From an uncultured Clostridia bacterium (GTDB taxonomy: Bacteria; Bacillota; Clostridia; Christensenellales; CAG-917): a stretch of 64,000 nt of DNA. Positions 25,777 to 34,145 of the stretch are shown in pieces (position 1 is the first letter of the stretch; the number at the start of each line of letters is the position of its first letter). The stretch covers positions 124,001-188,000 of the forward strand of contig CAKQGN010000002.1 of the NCBI GenBank assembly GCA_934233745.1, written 5' to 3'. The notes below the pieces were generated by a model. The model worked only from the letters and a program-made list of their open reading frames with translations. It was not told the DNA's origin and searched no databases. Position numbers and translations under genes: made by a program.

Positions 25777-27315
25777 TTACGCAAGGCGGGCGGATTTCAT
25801 CGAAAGAAGAAGGGTGCGGGCATCGGATTTTGCTTGGTCGAGAGCGGTGTTGAGGGCGGTGCGTGCAGCGTTGAGATATTCAACGACGTCGGATTGGTCG
25901 AGCATTGTTTGCACTTGTGCTTTATCCTCCGGGGTGATTGCCGATTTGCTTTGGAAATCTGCGATTATGTTTTTGCAAGCATCTATTTTGTCTTGCACCG
26001 CTTGCACGCCGTCGTAGACGAGGTCATCCGGGAACAGCATTTCCAAAACGGTGTCGACATTGAGAGCATCCGAGAGGTTGATTTGAACCAAGCCCGGTGT
26101 TTTGAAAATCGTGTCTAAACGGTCGAACATGGGTTGCAGTTTTTCAATTGTGGCGGTTACGACGGATTTTGCCGTTGAAAAATCCTCTTTGTCATAGGAA
26201 ATATTGCGGGATAAAAATGCGACCGCTTTGTCGTATTCGACCTTGAAAACGTCTTTTGATAAAGTCGAATTTCGGTAAGCGGCATTGACTGCGCAATCGA
26301 AGTCGGTTTTGTTGAATACGATATCCCCGTCGTTGTTTGTGTGCGTTGCAATGAAGTTTGTCGCATGTTTTGCCAGAACGGAAGAAAGTTTGTCCGCGTC
26401 GGTTGAGGGGACTTTGTATTTTGCACCGTCGATTGCATTCAGACAACTCATGTAAAATTCAAGCGATGTTTTGGCGGTGCCGAATATCGTGATTCCCGCC
26501 GTGCTTAAAAGATTCTTGTACAGAGATGTGTCAAGCAGCGATTCGATGAATTTTTGGAAATAATATTTTGCATACATGCCGGATTCCGCTGCTTGTTTTG
26601 CGCTGTCAAAGACAAATTGCGCGCGGTTTACGGCAAGTTTATAGGACGAATCGTATTTTTGAGACAATTCCGATTGAAGCTCGTTGACTTGTGCGACAAG
26701 ATTTTCGATCGACATACCGAGTGTATCCTCAAACGGTATGCCGTTTTTCTCGGCTCTTTTTGCAAGGCGATAAGTCGCCACGTCGAGGTCTTGAATTTTT
26801 TGATTGTCGGGATGCTGCGATTTGAGTGTTTCAAGCTCGGTCGCAAGCACAAAATCCACCGCGTTTGACACGGATACGTTCAAATTGTTGTTTGCTTTTT
26901 TCACTGCGGAAACAAATTTGGTGTCGATCTTTTCAAATATATCATTCTTTTCTTTTGACGAAACAACTTCGACGGATACGTCCGATCCGTCTTGCACATA
27001 ACCGTATTTGACCGCAAGAGTAGCAAGGTTTGCAATCGCAACGTCAAGTTCCGCCCCTACGATACCGTCTTCTTCAAACAGCAATGCTTTGCCGTCGTTG
27101 TTTGCTCCGTTTGCGCTCATGACTACGTTGTTCTGATCAAGCACAAGTTCGACGGACGGATTGATGTCTATCGACACAAACGATGTGGCTTTGGGAGAAT
27201 CGGGGGTGTTGTTGCTTGTATAGATGGAATTGCACGCAATGAGACACATCGCCGAAAATACGGTGACCAAAAGGCATAGAGCCAAACATATGGTGAGTCC
27301 CACTTTTTTGCGCAT
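25777..27315 (-). CDS. RsgI-like lipoprotein
   Basis: A 512-residue predicted lipoprotein (lipobox LIAC, Cys28). Shortly after the anchor comes a domain resembling the conserved extracytoplasmic core of RsgI-type anti-sigma factors. It has SFVSIDINPSVEL (Asn52-Pro53) followed by NNVVMSANGANNDGKALL and a helix with LDVAIANL. In studied RsgI proteins the Asn-Pro bond of this motif is reported to be self-cleaved. The remaining ~380 residues are helix-rich and unassigned. Unlike RsgI it has no cytoplasmic or membrane-spanning part. It is divergent from the ECF sigma operon at 27537, which suggests a shared signalling circuit. The ATG at 27315 follows GGAGAAAA. Confidence 0.7.
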   Translation of the reverse strand: MRKKVGLTICLALCLLVTVFSAMCLIACNSIYTSNNTPDSPKATSFVSIDINPSVELVLDQNNVVMSANGANNDGKALLFEEDGIVGAELDVAIANLATLAVKYGYVQDGSDVSVEVVSSKEKNDIFEKIDTKFVSAVKKANNNLNVSVSNAVDFVLATELETLKSQHPDNQKIQDLDVATYRLAKRAEKNGIPFEDTLGMSIENLVAQVNELQSELSQKYDSSYKLAVNRAQFVFDSAKQAAESGMYAKYYFQKFIESLLDTSLYKNLLSTAGITIFGTAKTSLEFYMSCLNAIDGAKYKVPSTDADKLSSVLAKHATNFIATHTNNDGDIVFNKTDFDCAVNAAYRNSTLSKDVFKVEYDKAVAFLSRNISYDKEDFSTAKSVVTATIEKLQPMFDRLDTIFKTPGLVQINLSDALNVDTVLEMLFPDDLVYDGVQAVQDKIDACKNIIADFQSKSAITPEDKAQVQTMLDQSDVVEYLNAARTALNTALDQAKSDARTLLLSMKSARLA

Positions 27316-27378
27316 TTTTCTCCTATCATCGCTCCGAGCGGAAAACATGACTCGAAACGCATCTTTTTGTACTTTTAC

Positions 27379-27406
27379 ACTATAGATAATATACTCTAAA
27401 TGTTAA
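27379..27406 (-). promoter_or_regulatory. Promoter of the RsgI-like lipoprotein gene
   Basis: On the minus strand: TTAACA (27406-27401), a 16-nt spacer and TATAGT (27384-27379). Confidence 0.6.
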
Positions 27407-27501
27407 AACACAATAAATTTTACTTAAAGAATCCTAAATTTTTCTCAAAAAAACAAAAAATACGGGCAAATCGGACAATTTGAACGAAAAATAATATTGA
27501 G

Positions 27502-27530
27502 TTGTTATATTTTTTGCGGTGTGCTAAAAT
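27502..27530 (+). promoter_or_regulatory. Promoter giving a leaderless sigma-factor transcript
   Basis: TTGTTA, a 17-nt spacer and TAAAAT (27525-27530). The ATG at 27537 is 6 nt later, with no ribosome binding site. Confidence 0.6.
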
Positions 27531-27536
27531 AAAAAT

Positions 27537-28070
27537 ATGACAAGGCAAGAACTCGACAAATTGATGTTGCGACTGCAACGAGGCGACGAAAGCGCGTTTG
27601 AGGAAATTTACAACGACACCAAACGCGGTCTTTTTGCGTTTATAATGTCAATATGCCGAAACTATCAGACCGCCGAAGACATGATGCAAACGACGTATAT
27701 CAGACTCAGAACAACGATTGCGTCGTACAGGGCAGGCTCGAATGCGTATGCGTGGTTGTATACGATTGCCAAAAACGCCACGTTGAACGAAATCAACCGC
27801 ACCAAGCGAGAGAGCGCGACGGATTCGTTCGAGGACGAGGCAAAATTCGGCACGTATTCCATCGACGAAGAGTTGTCGCCTGTCACAAATGCGATGAACA
27901 AGGTTCTCAATGAGGACGAAAGACAGATAGTCACATTGCACGCAATCTCCGGATTCAAGCACCGAGAGATTGCCGAGATGACGGGCAAGCCTTTGGGAAC
28001 GGTGGTTTGGGCATACAGCAATGCGCTTTCAAAATTAAAAAAAGAATTGCAAAAGGAGGACGAAGAATGA
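27537..28070 (+). CDS. ECF-type sigma factor
   Basis: A 177-residue sigma-70 family protein with only regions 2 and 4. Region 2 shows FEEIYNDTKRGLFAFI, then NYQTAEDMMQTTYIRL, and AYAWLYTIAKNATLNEINR. Region 4 shows DERQIVTLHAISGFKHREIAEMTGKPLGTV with the helix-turn-helix. It directs RNA polymerase to a special regulon when released by its anti-sigma. The stop overlaps the start of the anti-sigma gene (ATGA), giving the usual sigma/anti-sigma coupling. The mRNA appears leaderless. Confidence 0.92.
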   Translation: MTRQELDKLMLRLQRGDESAFEEIYNDTKRGLFAFIMSICRNYQTAEDMMQTTYIRLRTTIASYRAGSNAYAWLYTIAKNATLNEINRTKRESATDSFEDEAKFGTYSIDEELSPVTNAMNKVLNEDERQIVTLHAISGFKHREIAEMTGKPLGTVVWAYSNALSKLKKELQKEDEE

Positions 28071-28705
28071 AACTTAAAGATATAGAAGGCAAGCTGAAAA
28101 AAGAGCAGAATTCTCAACAAGTTCCCGATGTCCTTCAACGCGCAAAAAAAGCCCCTATCAATCGTCTTTTGGACGGGCAGACTCCTCTTAGAGCATTTGA
28201 CAAACAAACGGCGGTGAGGTTGCTTTGGTGCGCAATGCTCCTTTTGGTTGCCACGGTGCTTGCCATAGGTGCGATCGCGCTCATACCCAAGGGGACGAGA
28301 GATCGGGTCGAGCTTTGCTACGTCAACCTCAAAGTCGAATGTTCGGGCGAAACGACAACGTACGGCATGGTTGTGGAAAACGGTCAAACTGTTGCCGTAT
28401 TTGTGAAAGAAAAGAAAAACGAAAGCGTTGTTTTGCAAAACCTGAACAAAAAAGGCGATTCGGTTGAAAATGCAATAAAAGATGTTTATCAATCAAAAAC
28501 ACCCGATAAAGTGTCGATTTGTGTGCTTTGCGAAAAAGATGCGGCAAGTATGGCAAGGGTGATAGCAAGCCTTTTCGACGGCAATGCCGCCGACGTCGAA
28601 ATTTCGCAAAACTCGGCGCAAGTCGTTGCCGATATTCAAGGGTACGTCGGCGATACAACATCTTCTTCGGCAGAGCTTATAAACAAGTATATTGCAAAAT
28701 TCTGA
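28067..28705 (+). CDS. Membrane anti-sigma factor with a degenerate RsgI-like outer domain
   Basis: A 212-residue protein with a ~48-residue cytoplasmic part, one membrane segment (about 50-73) and an outer domain of ~135 residues. The outer domain aligns by eye with the RsgI core of the divergent lipoprotein: CYVNLKVECSGE stands where that protein has SIDINPSVEL, then VVENGQTVAVFVK and SVENAIKDVY. The Asn-Pro pair is lost. By gene position and topology it should bind and hold the ECF sigma factor at the membrane. The ATG at 28067 follows AAGGAGG; the longer frame from 28007 is inside the sigma gene. Confidence 0.78.
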   Translation: MKLKDIEGKLKKEQNSQQVPDVLQRAKKAPINRLLDGQTPLRAFDKQTAVRLLWCAMLLLVATVLAIGAIALIPKGTRDRVELCYVNLKVECSGETTTYGMVVENGQTVAVFVKEKKNESVVLQNLNKKGDSVENAIKDVYQSKTPDKVSICVLCEKDAASMARVIASLFDGNAADVEISQNSAQVVADIQGYVGDTTSSSAELINKYIAKF

Positions 28706-28741
28706 CAAAAAACCGACATAAAATTTAGTGCAAAAAAGTTG

Positions 28742-28782
28742 AAAATCGGCGATAAATCATATTTGAAAATCGCCGATTTTTT
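28742..28782 (+). terminator. Terminator after the anti-sigma gene
   Basis: AAAATCGGCGAT (28742-28753) pairs with ATCGCCGATTTT (28769-28780), followed by Ts. Confidence 0.88.
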
Positions 28783-28833
28783 GTGCGCTTTTTGTGAAAA
28801 AACTCTTAAATGACGGCGCATGACAAAATAAAG

Positions 28834-28861
28834 TTGAAAAATAAGGATATTATGTTATAAT
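28834..28861 (+). promoter_or_regulatory. Promoter of the 28922 lipoprotein gene
   Basis: TTGAAA, a 16-nt spacer and TATAAT (28856-28861). A small GC-rich hairpin (GTGCGC...GCGCAC, about 28893-28910) lies just before the ribosome binding site. Confidence 0.75.
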
Positions 28862-28921
28862 AGATTCACAAAATTTATTCATACTACGAAATGTGCGCCC
28901 GTGTGCGCACGCAAGGTGATT

Positions 28922-31441
28922 ATGAAAAAAACGCTGATGATATGTTGTATCGTACTCGTCGCCGTGCTTGCATGCGCGGTGTTTGTCGCATGCAATCCCA
29001 CGGAAGATCCCGGTCAGGATAACAACGGACACAATCAGTACGAGCAAGCCAAATACACCGTCACTTTCAACGTTAACAGCCCGGACTTCAAACTTACCAA
29101 CAACGTTATAAGAGACGTTTTGGCAGGCACTTCCGTCGACAAACCGAAAAATGCGGACGGCACGGAAATCACTCCCATCAAAACGGGTTATACGTTCAAA
29201 TATTGGTCGGCAGACGGCACGAACGAGTTTATTTTCGGTCAGACTCCGATTGTGAAAAACACAACCTTGACCGCAATTTACACAAACAATACGTATGAGC
29301 TTACCCCTCACCTTGACAAAAAGGTCGTTGCGACAAAGGACGAAAACGGCGAGTATACCTATTCATTGGAGGAGTGCGCGACGGGCGCGACTCTTGCAAG
29401 CGGCACCAAACTTGTTGTGACTTACAATTCAAAGAACGAAAACCTTGACCGTCCCACGGCTGCGGGAAACGACGAGTTTATGTTCTGGTTCTATTTTGAC
29501 AAAGACAACAAACCGGTGCGCCTTACGAAATTTGCAACATCGTCTTCGACTGTCGTACAAACCGAAAACACATGGCTTTTGACAAAATCCGTCGATGTAT
29601 ACGCAATGTTTAAGTCGACGCTTCCGAAAGTCGAGGTGAGATATGTCGATTCTTTGTCGCAGGACGTTTATTATACGGCGTCTTATCCCGTAACCGACAG
29701 CATCGCGCAAACGGAATCCGACGACATCGTCAAAAATCACTTGTCAAAAGCGGGTTATAAGTTTGCAAAATGGTTCTACAAACAAAGTATCGCCGAAAAC
29801 GACGAAGAAAAAACGATTGACAAAGACTTTGTGTTCAAAACCGACAACGCAACAGGCACAACGCTTTATACCGCTTGCGGACTCAAAGATTATTTTACGC
29901 CCGCAACCATAAAAATGTATGCAAAGTGGACAAAGCAAATCTCAATCGCATCGGTTGGCGATTTCAGATTTTATCACGATTTGCTGCGCAAAGAGAAACC
30001 GACCGAGCAAGAGAAACAGGACATAAACGAGCTTTTGGAATCCGACATCAAACTTTCTTCAATCGATTTCGGAACCAATGAGTTTGAGCCGCTTTTTGAC
30101 GAGAATCATGTGTTTGTCGGTACGATTGACGGCCAACAAGTCACCGGAAGGGCAAAGATTATCGGAGGTGTGTTCGGCAACTCAAAACACGCATCGGTGT
30201 TCGGTTATGTGTCGGGAAGCGTAGCAAACGTTGCGTTTGAAAACGTGAATCTGAAAATCGAAAAGAACACCGACGGAAAATACGAAAACACGGTCAATAT
30301 CGGTTTTGTCGCAAGCGTACTCGGCGGAAAGGTCGAAAACTGTTTGGTGAAATCCGCGGCGCAAGTTTTCGGAGAAAAACTCGACGGTCAGGATTGGACA
30401 GCCAACGGTATGAAAGCCGTTTGTTTCGGCGGCATTGCAGCGAGAGCGGAAGGCAATAACGCAGTGAAAGATACGGGCATGATTCGTGATTGTACCGTTG
30501 AAGCCGAAGCAAGTTTTGCTTGCGAATCCTTGATTTTCGGCGGCATTTGCGGTGTGGGCAATTCCTCGTGCGTATTGTCGTCAAACACTGTAAAAGTAAC
30601 GCTTTCCGACGTATATTGCAGTGACGATTCTCAATCGTCAAACGGAAGATCGTTTGCAAAAATCGGCGGTATCGCGGCAACCAACGGCGGACAGATTTCA
30701 AAAAGCGACGTTACGATTGCCGTGACAAAACTCACAAGCCTTGACGAAGCGTATTTCGGCGGCGTGTGCGCGGACAACTCGGGCAGCGTCATCACCACAA
30801 AATCGAGTGCGACACTGGACGCTACGGTCGGTGGCGCAATATCCCAAATCGTGTGCATCGGCGGCATTATCGGAAGAAACGAAGGCTATGTATACAACAG
30901 TCATTGCGCGGCTGATATAAAAGTCGTTGCCAAAAAGGCAAACGGCATCGTTGCGCTTGGAGGAATCATAGGAAGCAACTTCAGCGACAAGACGGATTCC
31001 GGTTCTTCAAGCACATCGGGCATAGGCGCAATCAACTCCACTTATGCGATAGGCTCTGTCAGCGTCGAGGCAACCGCCGACAATGTCGAACTCTATGTGG
31101 GCGGTATTGCGGGAAGAAATTCGCAAAGTAAAATTGCAAACTGCTTTGTCGCCACGGACATTACGGTCAAAAACACTCAAAGCGGAAAGAACAATATAGG
31201 TCGCACTTTCGGCAAACACGAAAAGAAAGCGTCTTTTTCAACGGCAACAATCCATTACGCAATCGACAAAGCGTTTACGCTCAACGGAAGCGGCGAGTTC
31301 GAGTACACCCAAAACATGCAGGGCAACGGCAGAGTCGGAGCAGACTTCAAGTCGGACTCCTTCCTCAAAGACAAGAAGCTCATTCTTTTTGACAGTGAAG
31401 TCTGGAACATCGTCGACGGGCAATACCCGACTCTGAAATAA
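28922..31441 (+). CDS. Large surface lipoprotein with InlB-type and GLUG-like repeats
   Basis: An 839-residue predicted lipoprotein (lipobox FVAC, Cys24). The N-terminal third has InlB B-repeat/Listeria-Bacteroides-type modules (YTVTFNVNS, TGYTFKYWSADG, TTLTAIYTNN, KAGYKFAKWF), which are associated with surface adhesins. The C-terminal half has short repeating Gly-rich units of GLUG type (FGGIAARAEG, IGGIAATNGGQISKS, FGGVCADNSGSV, IGGIIGRNEGYVYNS, VGGIAGRNSQSKIANC), expected to form a beta-solenoid. It is most likely displayed on the cell surface for adhesion or polymer binding. The ATG at 28922 follows AAGGTG. Confidence 0.82.
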   Translation: MKKTLMICCIVLVAVLACAVFVACNPTEDPGQDNNGHNQYEQAKYTVTFNVNSPDFKLTNNVIRDVLAGTSVDKPKNADGTEITPIKTGYTFKYWSADGTNEFIFGQTPIVKNTTLTAIYTNNTYELTPHLDKKVVATKDENGEYTYSLEECATGATLASGTKLVVTYNSKNENLDRPTAAGNDEFMFWFYFDKDNKPVRLTKFATSSSTVVQTENTWLLTKSVDVYAMFKSTLPKVEVRYVDSLSQDVYYTASYPVTDSIAQTESDDIVKNHLSKAGYKFAKWFYKQSIAENDEEKTIDKDFVFKTDNATGTTLYTACGLKDYFTPATIKMYAKWTKQISIASVGDFRFYHDLLRKEKPTEQEKQDINELLESDIKLSSIDFGTNEFEPLFDENHVFVGTIDGQQVTGRAKIIGGVFGNSKHASVFGYVSGSVANVAFENVNLKIEKNTDGKYENTVNIGFVASVLGGKVENCLVKSAAQVFGEKLDGQDWTANGMKAVCFGGIAARAEGNNAVKDTGMIRDCTVEAEASFACESLIFGGICGVGNSSCVLSSNTVKVTLSDVYCSDDSQSSNGRSFAKIGGIAATNGGQISKSDVTIAVTKLTSLDEAYFGGVCADNSGSVITTKSSATLDATVGGAISQIVCIGGIIGRNEGYVYNSHCAADIKVVAKKANGIVALGGIIGSNFSDKTDSGSSSTSGIGAINSTYAIGSVSVEATADNVELYVGGIAGRNSQSKIANCFVATDITVKNTQSGKNNIGRTFGKHEKKASFSTATIHYAIDKAFTLNGSGEFEYTQNMQGNGRVGADFKSDSFLKDKKLILFDSEVWNIVDGQYPTLK

Positions 31442-31457
31442 GAATTCGGAAATCATT

Positions 31458-31489
31458 TCGAAACGCGCGCCCGCAGGGGCGCGTTTCGA
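31458..31489 (+). terminator. GC-rich hairpin after the lipoprotein gene
   Basis: TCGAAACGCGC (31458-31468) pairs with GCGCGTTTCGA (31479-31489). There is no T tract, so termination is uncertain. Confidence 0.5.
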
Positions 31490-31613
31490 TATACTGGGCA
31501 CAAAAACGGCATAGTCATAGGCAGAGCGGCTTTGAATGAGGAAACGGACGATATGTGCCAAATCGCCATACAACGACAAATCGTTGAAAAGAGGGATATA
31601 CAGGGGAACAACC

Positions 31614-32525
31614 ATGAAAAACATTATAGAAATCAACAATTTGGACAAGAGTTTTCAAGACGTTCACGCAGTGAACGATTTGTCGCTTTGCGTCAGAGAA
31701 GGAGAATTGTTTGCTTTTTTGGGCGTCAACGGTGCAGGCAAATCCACAACGATATCGATTATGTGCGGCATGCTTGCAAAAGACAGCGGAAAGGTGTTTA
31801 TCGACGGGTTTGATGTGGACAAAAACATGCGCGAAATCACCAAAGAGTTGGGCGTTGTGTTTCAAAACACCGTTTTGGACGCAAAACTTTCTGTTAAGGA
31901 CAATCTGCTTTCGAGAGCAAGCCTTTACGGTATTACGGGCAAAGAGGCAAAGCAAAGAATTGAAAACTTAGCCGAACTTCTTGACTTCAAAGATATATTG
32001 AATCGCATATTCGGCAAACTTTCGGGAGGACAAAAGAGAAGAGTCGATGTAGCGCGCGCACTCATCAACAACCCGAAAATACTGATATTGGACGAACCTA
32101 CCACGGGGCTTGACCCCGAAGCCAGAAAGATGCTTTGGCGCGTTGTGGAAAAGTTGCGAAAGACCGAAAATCTAACGGTGTTTTTGACCACGCACTACAT
32201 GGAAGAGGCGGCGGATGCAGATTATGTTGTGATTTTGGATAGTGGAAAAATTGCGGCAAAAGGCACTCCGCTCGAACTGAAAAACAATTATACCGGAGAT
32301 TTTGTCACCATATACAATGCCGATGAAGATGCAATCGGGGCGTTGGGATTGCCTTGCGAAAAAATAAAAGATGCGGTGAGAATTGCCGTCAAAGATACGG
32401 CACAGGCTCGCGATTTGATTGTAAAGAATCCCGAATTGTTCACCGATTTCGAAATTACAAAGGGCAAAATGGACGACGTATTTCTTGCCGTCACCGGCAA
32501 GAAGCTCGAAGGAGGCGCACAATGA
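31614..32525 (+). CDS. ABC transporter ATP-binding protein (ABC-2 type exporter)
   Basis: A 303-residue ATPase. It has Walker A GVNGAGKST, the Q-loop (VVFQNTVLD), the signature LSGGQKRRVDVARAL, Walker B ILILDEPTTGLDPEA and the switch His in LTTHYMEEA. The C-terminal extension of ~80 residues is typical of DrrA/NatA-like exporter ATPases. The ATG at 31614 follows AGGGGAA, and the longer frame from 31536 has no site. It overlaps the permease gene by four bases (ATGA). The exported substrate (drug, lipid or peptide) cannot be read. Confidence 0.93.
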   Translation: MKNIIEINNLDKSFQDVHAVNDLSLCVREGELFAFLGVNGAGKSTTISIMCGMLAKDSGKVFIDGFDVDKNMREITKELGVVFQNTVLDAKLSVKDNLLSRASLYGITGKEAKQRIENLAELLDFKDILNRIFGKLSGGQKRRVDVARALINNPKILILDEPTTGLDPEARKMLWRVVEKLRKTENLTVFLTTHYMEEAADADYVVILDSGKIAAKGTPLELKNNYTGDFVTIYNADEDAIGALGLPCEKIKDAVRIAVKDTAQARDLIVKNPELFTDFEITKGKMDDVFLAVTGKKLEGGAQ

Positions 32526-33475
32526 AAACGTTTTTTGCGCTTACAAGACGTAACATCAAAGTGTTTTTCAGAGATAAAGGAATGTTTTTCACGTCGCTGA
32601 TTACACCTGCCATTCTTCTTGTGCTGTATGTGACTTTCCTTGCAAAAGTGTACAGAGAGTCGTTTACTGCTGCGCTTCCGGACGGGATAAGTGTGTCCGA
32701 AAAGCTCATCAACGGTATGGTCGCGGGGGAGCTTGTGACATCGCTTTTGGCAGTCAGTTGCGTGACGGTGGCATTCTGCTCCAATCTTTTGATGGTGATG
32801 GACAGAGTGTCGGGTGCGAGAAAGGACTTTCTTGTTTCACCTACAAGCAAGTCGACAATTGCGGCGGCCTATTTTTCGGGTTCGCTTGTTACGACGCTCA
32901 TCGTGACGTACGCAGCCACGACGGCATGCCTTGTGTATGTTGCGGCTCAGGGGTGGTATATGTCGGTCGGCGACGTGTTCTTGGTTCTATCGGACGTATT
33001 TTTGCTCACGACGTTCGGCACTGCGCTTTCAAGCGTGGTGAACGTGTTTTTGAAAACACAAGGTCAGGCATCAGGTGTCGGAACGATTGTGTCGGCGGGA
33101 TACGGTTTTATTTGCGGCGCGTATATGCCGATATCTTCTTTTGGCAAAGGGCTTCAGAATCTCATGTCTCTCTTGCCGGGAACGTACGGAACCGCACTTA
33201 TGCGCAACCACGCATTGAGGGGAGTGTTTGAAGAAATGTCCGCACAGGGCTTTCCCGACGAAGTCGTGGAAGCAATCAGGGACGGTGTGGATTGCAATAT
33301 CTACTTTTTCGGCAACAAAGTCAGTATCGGCGCAATGTACGGCGTTCTTTTAGGGGCAATATTCGTGCTTATTGCCGTATACGTGCTTATAAACTATTTT
33401 GCAAGCAAAACACACAAGTCTTTCGAAGATGTCGTAAAAAAGAAAAACGGATGTAAAAACAACAAAAGGCACTGA
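32522..33475 (+). CDS. ABC-2 family transporter permease
   Basis: A 317-residue permease with about six membrane segments. The N-terminal FALTRRNIKVFFRDKGMFF and the C-terminal region with LMSLLPGTYGTALMRNHAL match ABC-2/DrrB-like permeases. It forms the membrane half of the exporter with the ATPase encoded immediately upstream. The start overlaps the ATPase stop and has a GGAGGCGC site. The C-terminal tail is short and basic. Confidence 0.88.
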   Translation: MKTFFALTRRNIKVFFRDKGMFFTSLITPAILLVLYVTFLAKVYRESFTAALPDGISVSEKLINGMVAGELVTSLLAVSCVTVAFCSNLLMVMDRVSGARKDFLVSPTSKSTIAAAYFSGSLVTTLIVTYAATTACLVYVAAQGWYMSVGDVFLVLSDVFLLTTFGTALSSVVNVFLKTQGQASGVGTIVSAGYGFICGAYMPISSFGKGLQNLMSLLPGTYGTALMRNHALRGVFEEMSAQGFPDEVVEAIRDGVDCNIYFFGNKVSIGAMYGVLLGAIFVLIAVYVLINYFASKTHKSFEDVVKKKNGCKNNKRH

Positions 33476-33499
33476 AATAGTAAAGGAAGAATAGTCATT

Positions 33500-34072
33500 A
33501 TGAATGTAGAAGTCGATATAAGCGGAGTTGTGTTGAAAACGGACAGACTCATTTTGAGAGAGTGGAAAGAGAGTGACGTGCAGGACTTTTTCGAGTATTG
33601 CTCGGTGGACGGAGTCGGTCAAATGGCAGGGTGGCAACCGCATGAGAATATCGAAAAATCCAAAGAAATACTCGACGGGTTTATCAAAGAGAAAAAGACC
33701 TTTTGCATAGAGTTCGGCGGCAAGGCAATAGGCTCTGTCGGTATCGAAAAGTACAATGAACGAGAGTTTGGCGAATACGCAAATCTAAAAGGCAGAGAAA
33801 TAGGTTTTGTGTTGTCAAAAGACTATTGGGGCAGAGGCATTATGCCCGAAGCGGTAAAGGCGGTGCTTGCGTATTGCTTCGAAACGCTCGGATGCGATTT
33901 TGTCGCTTGCGGCCATTTTGAATGGAACGGACAAAGCAAACGCGTGCAACAAAAGTGCGGATTTCATTACGTGAAAACAATCGACTATACCACGCGTATG
34001 GGCACGCACGAAAAAAGCATGGAAAACGTCTTGTTCAAAGACGAATTCGAAAGAATGCGCGAGTCGGAATAA
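33500..34072 (+). CDS. GNAT acetyltransferase, RimJ/RimL type
   Basis: A 190-residue acetyltransferase. LKTDRLILREWKESDVQDFFEY is the classic RimJ/RimL N-terminus. GREIGFVLSKDYWGRGIMPEAVKAVL carries the acetyl-CoA loop, and WNGQSKRVQQKCGFHYV is the conserved C-terminal block (each quoted in part). It probably acetylates a protein N-terminus or an amine-bearing compound. It lies 24 nt after the ABC exporter operon and may be co-transcribed; a joint role in resistance is possible but not shown. Confidence 0.85.
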   Translation: MNVEVDISGVVLKTDRLILREWKESDVQDFFEYCSVDGVGQMAGWQPHENIEKSKEILDGFIKEKKTFCIEFGGKAIGSVGIEKYNEREFGEYANLKGREIGFVLSKDYWGRGIMPEAVKAVLAYCFETLGCDFVACGHFEWNGQSKRVQQKCGFHYVKTIDYTTRMGTHEKSMENVLFKDEFERMRESE

Positions 34073-34090
34073 GCGGTTGAGCGATACAAC

Positions 34091-34122
34091 AAAAAACGAT
34101 GGCGGATTGCCATCGCTTTTTA
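34091..34122. terminator. Bidirectional terminator
   Basis: CGATGGC (34097-34103) pairs with GCCATCG (34109-34115), flanked by an A run and a T run, between convergent genes. Confidence 0.85.
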
Positions 34123-34145
34123 TTGTCGGAGTTGTTTTTGTTTGA

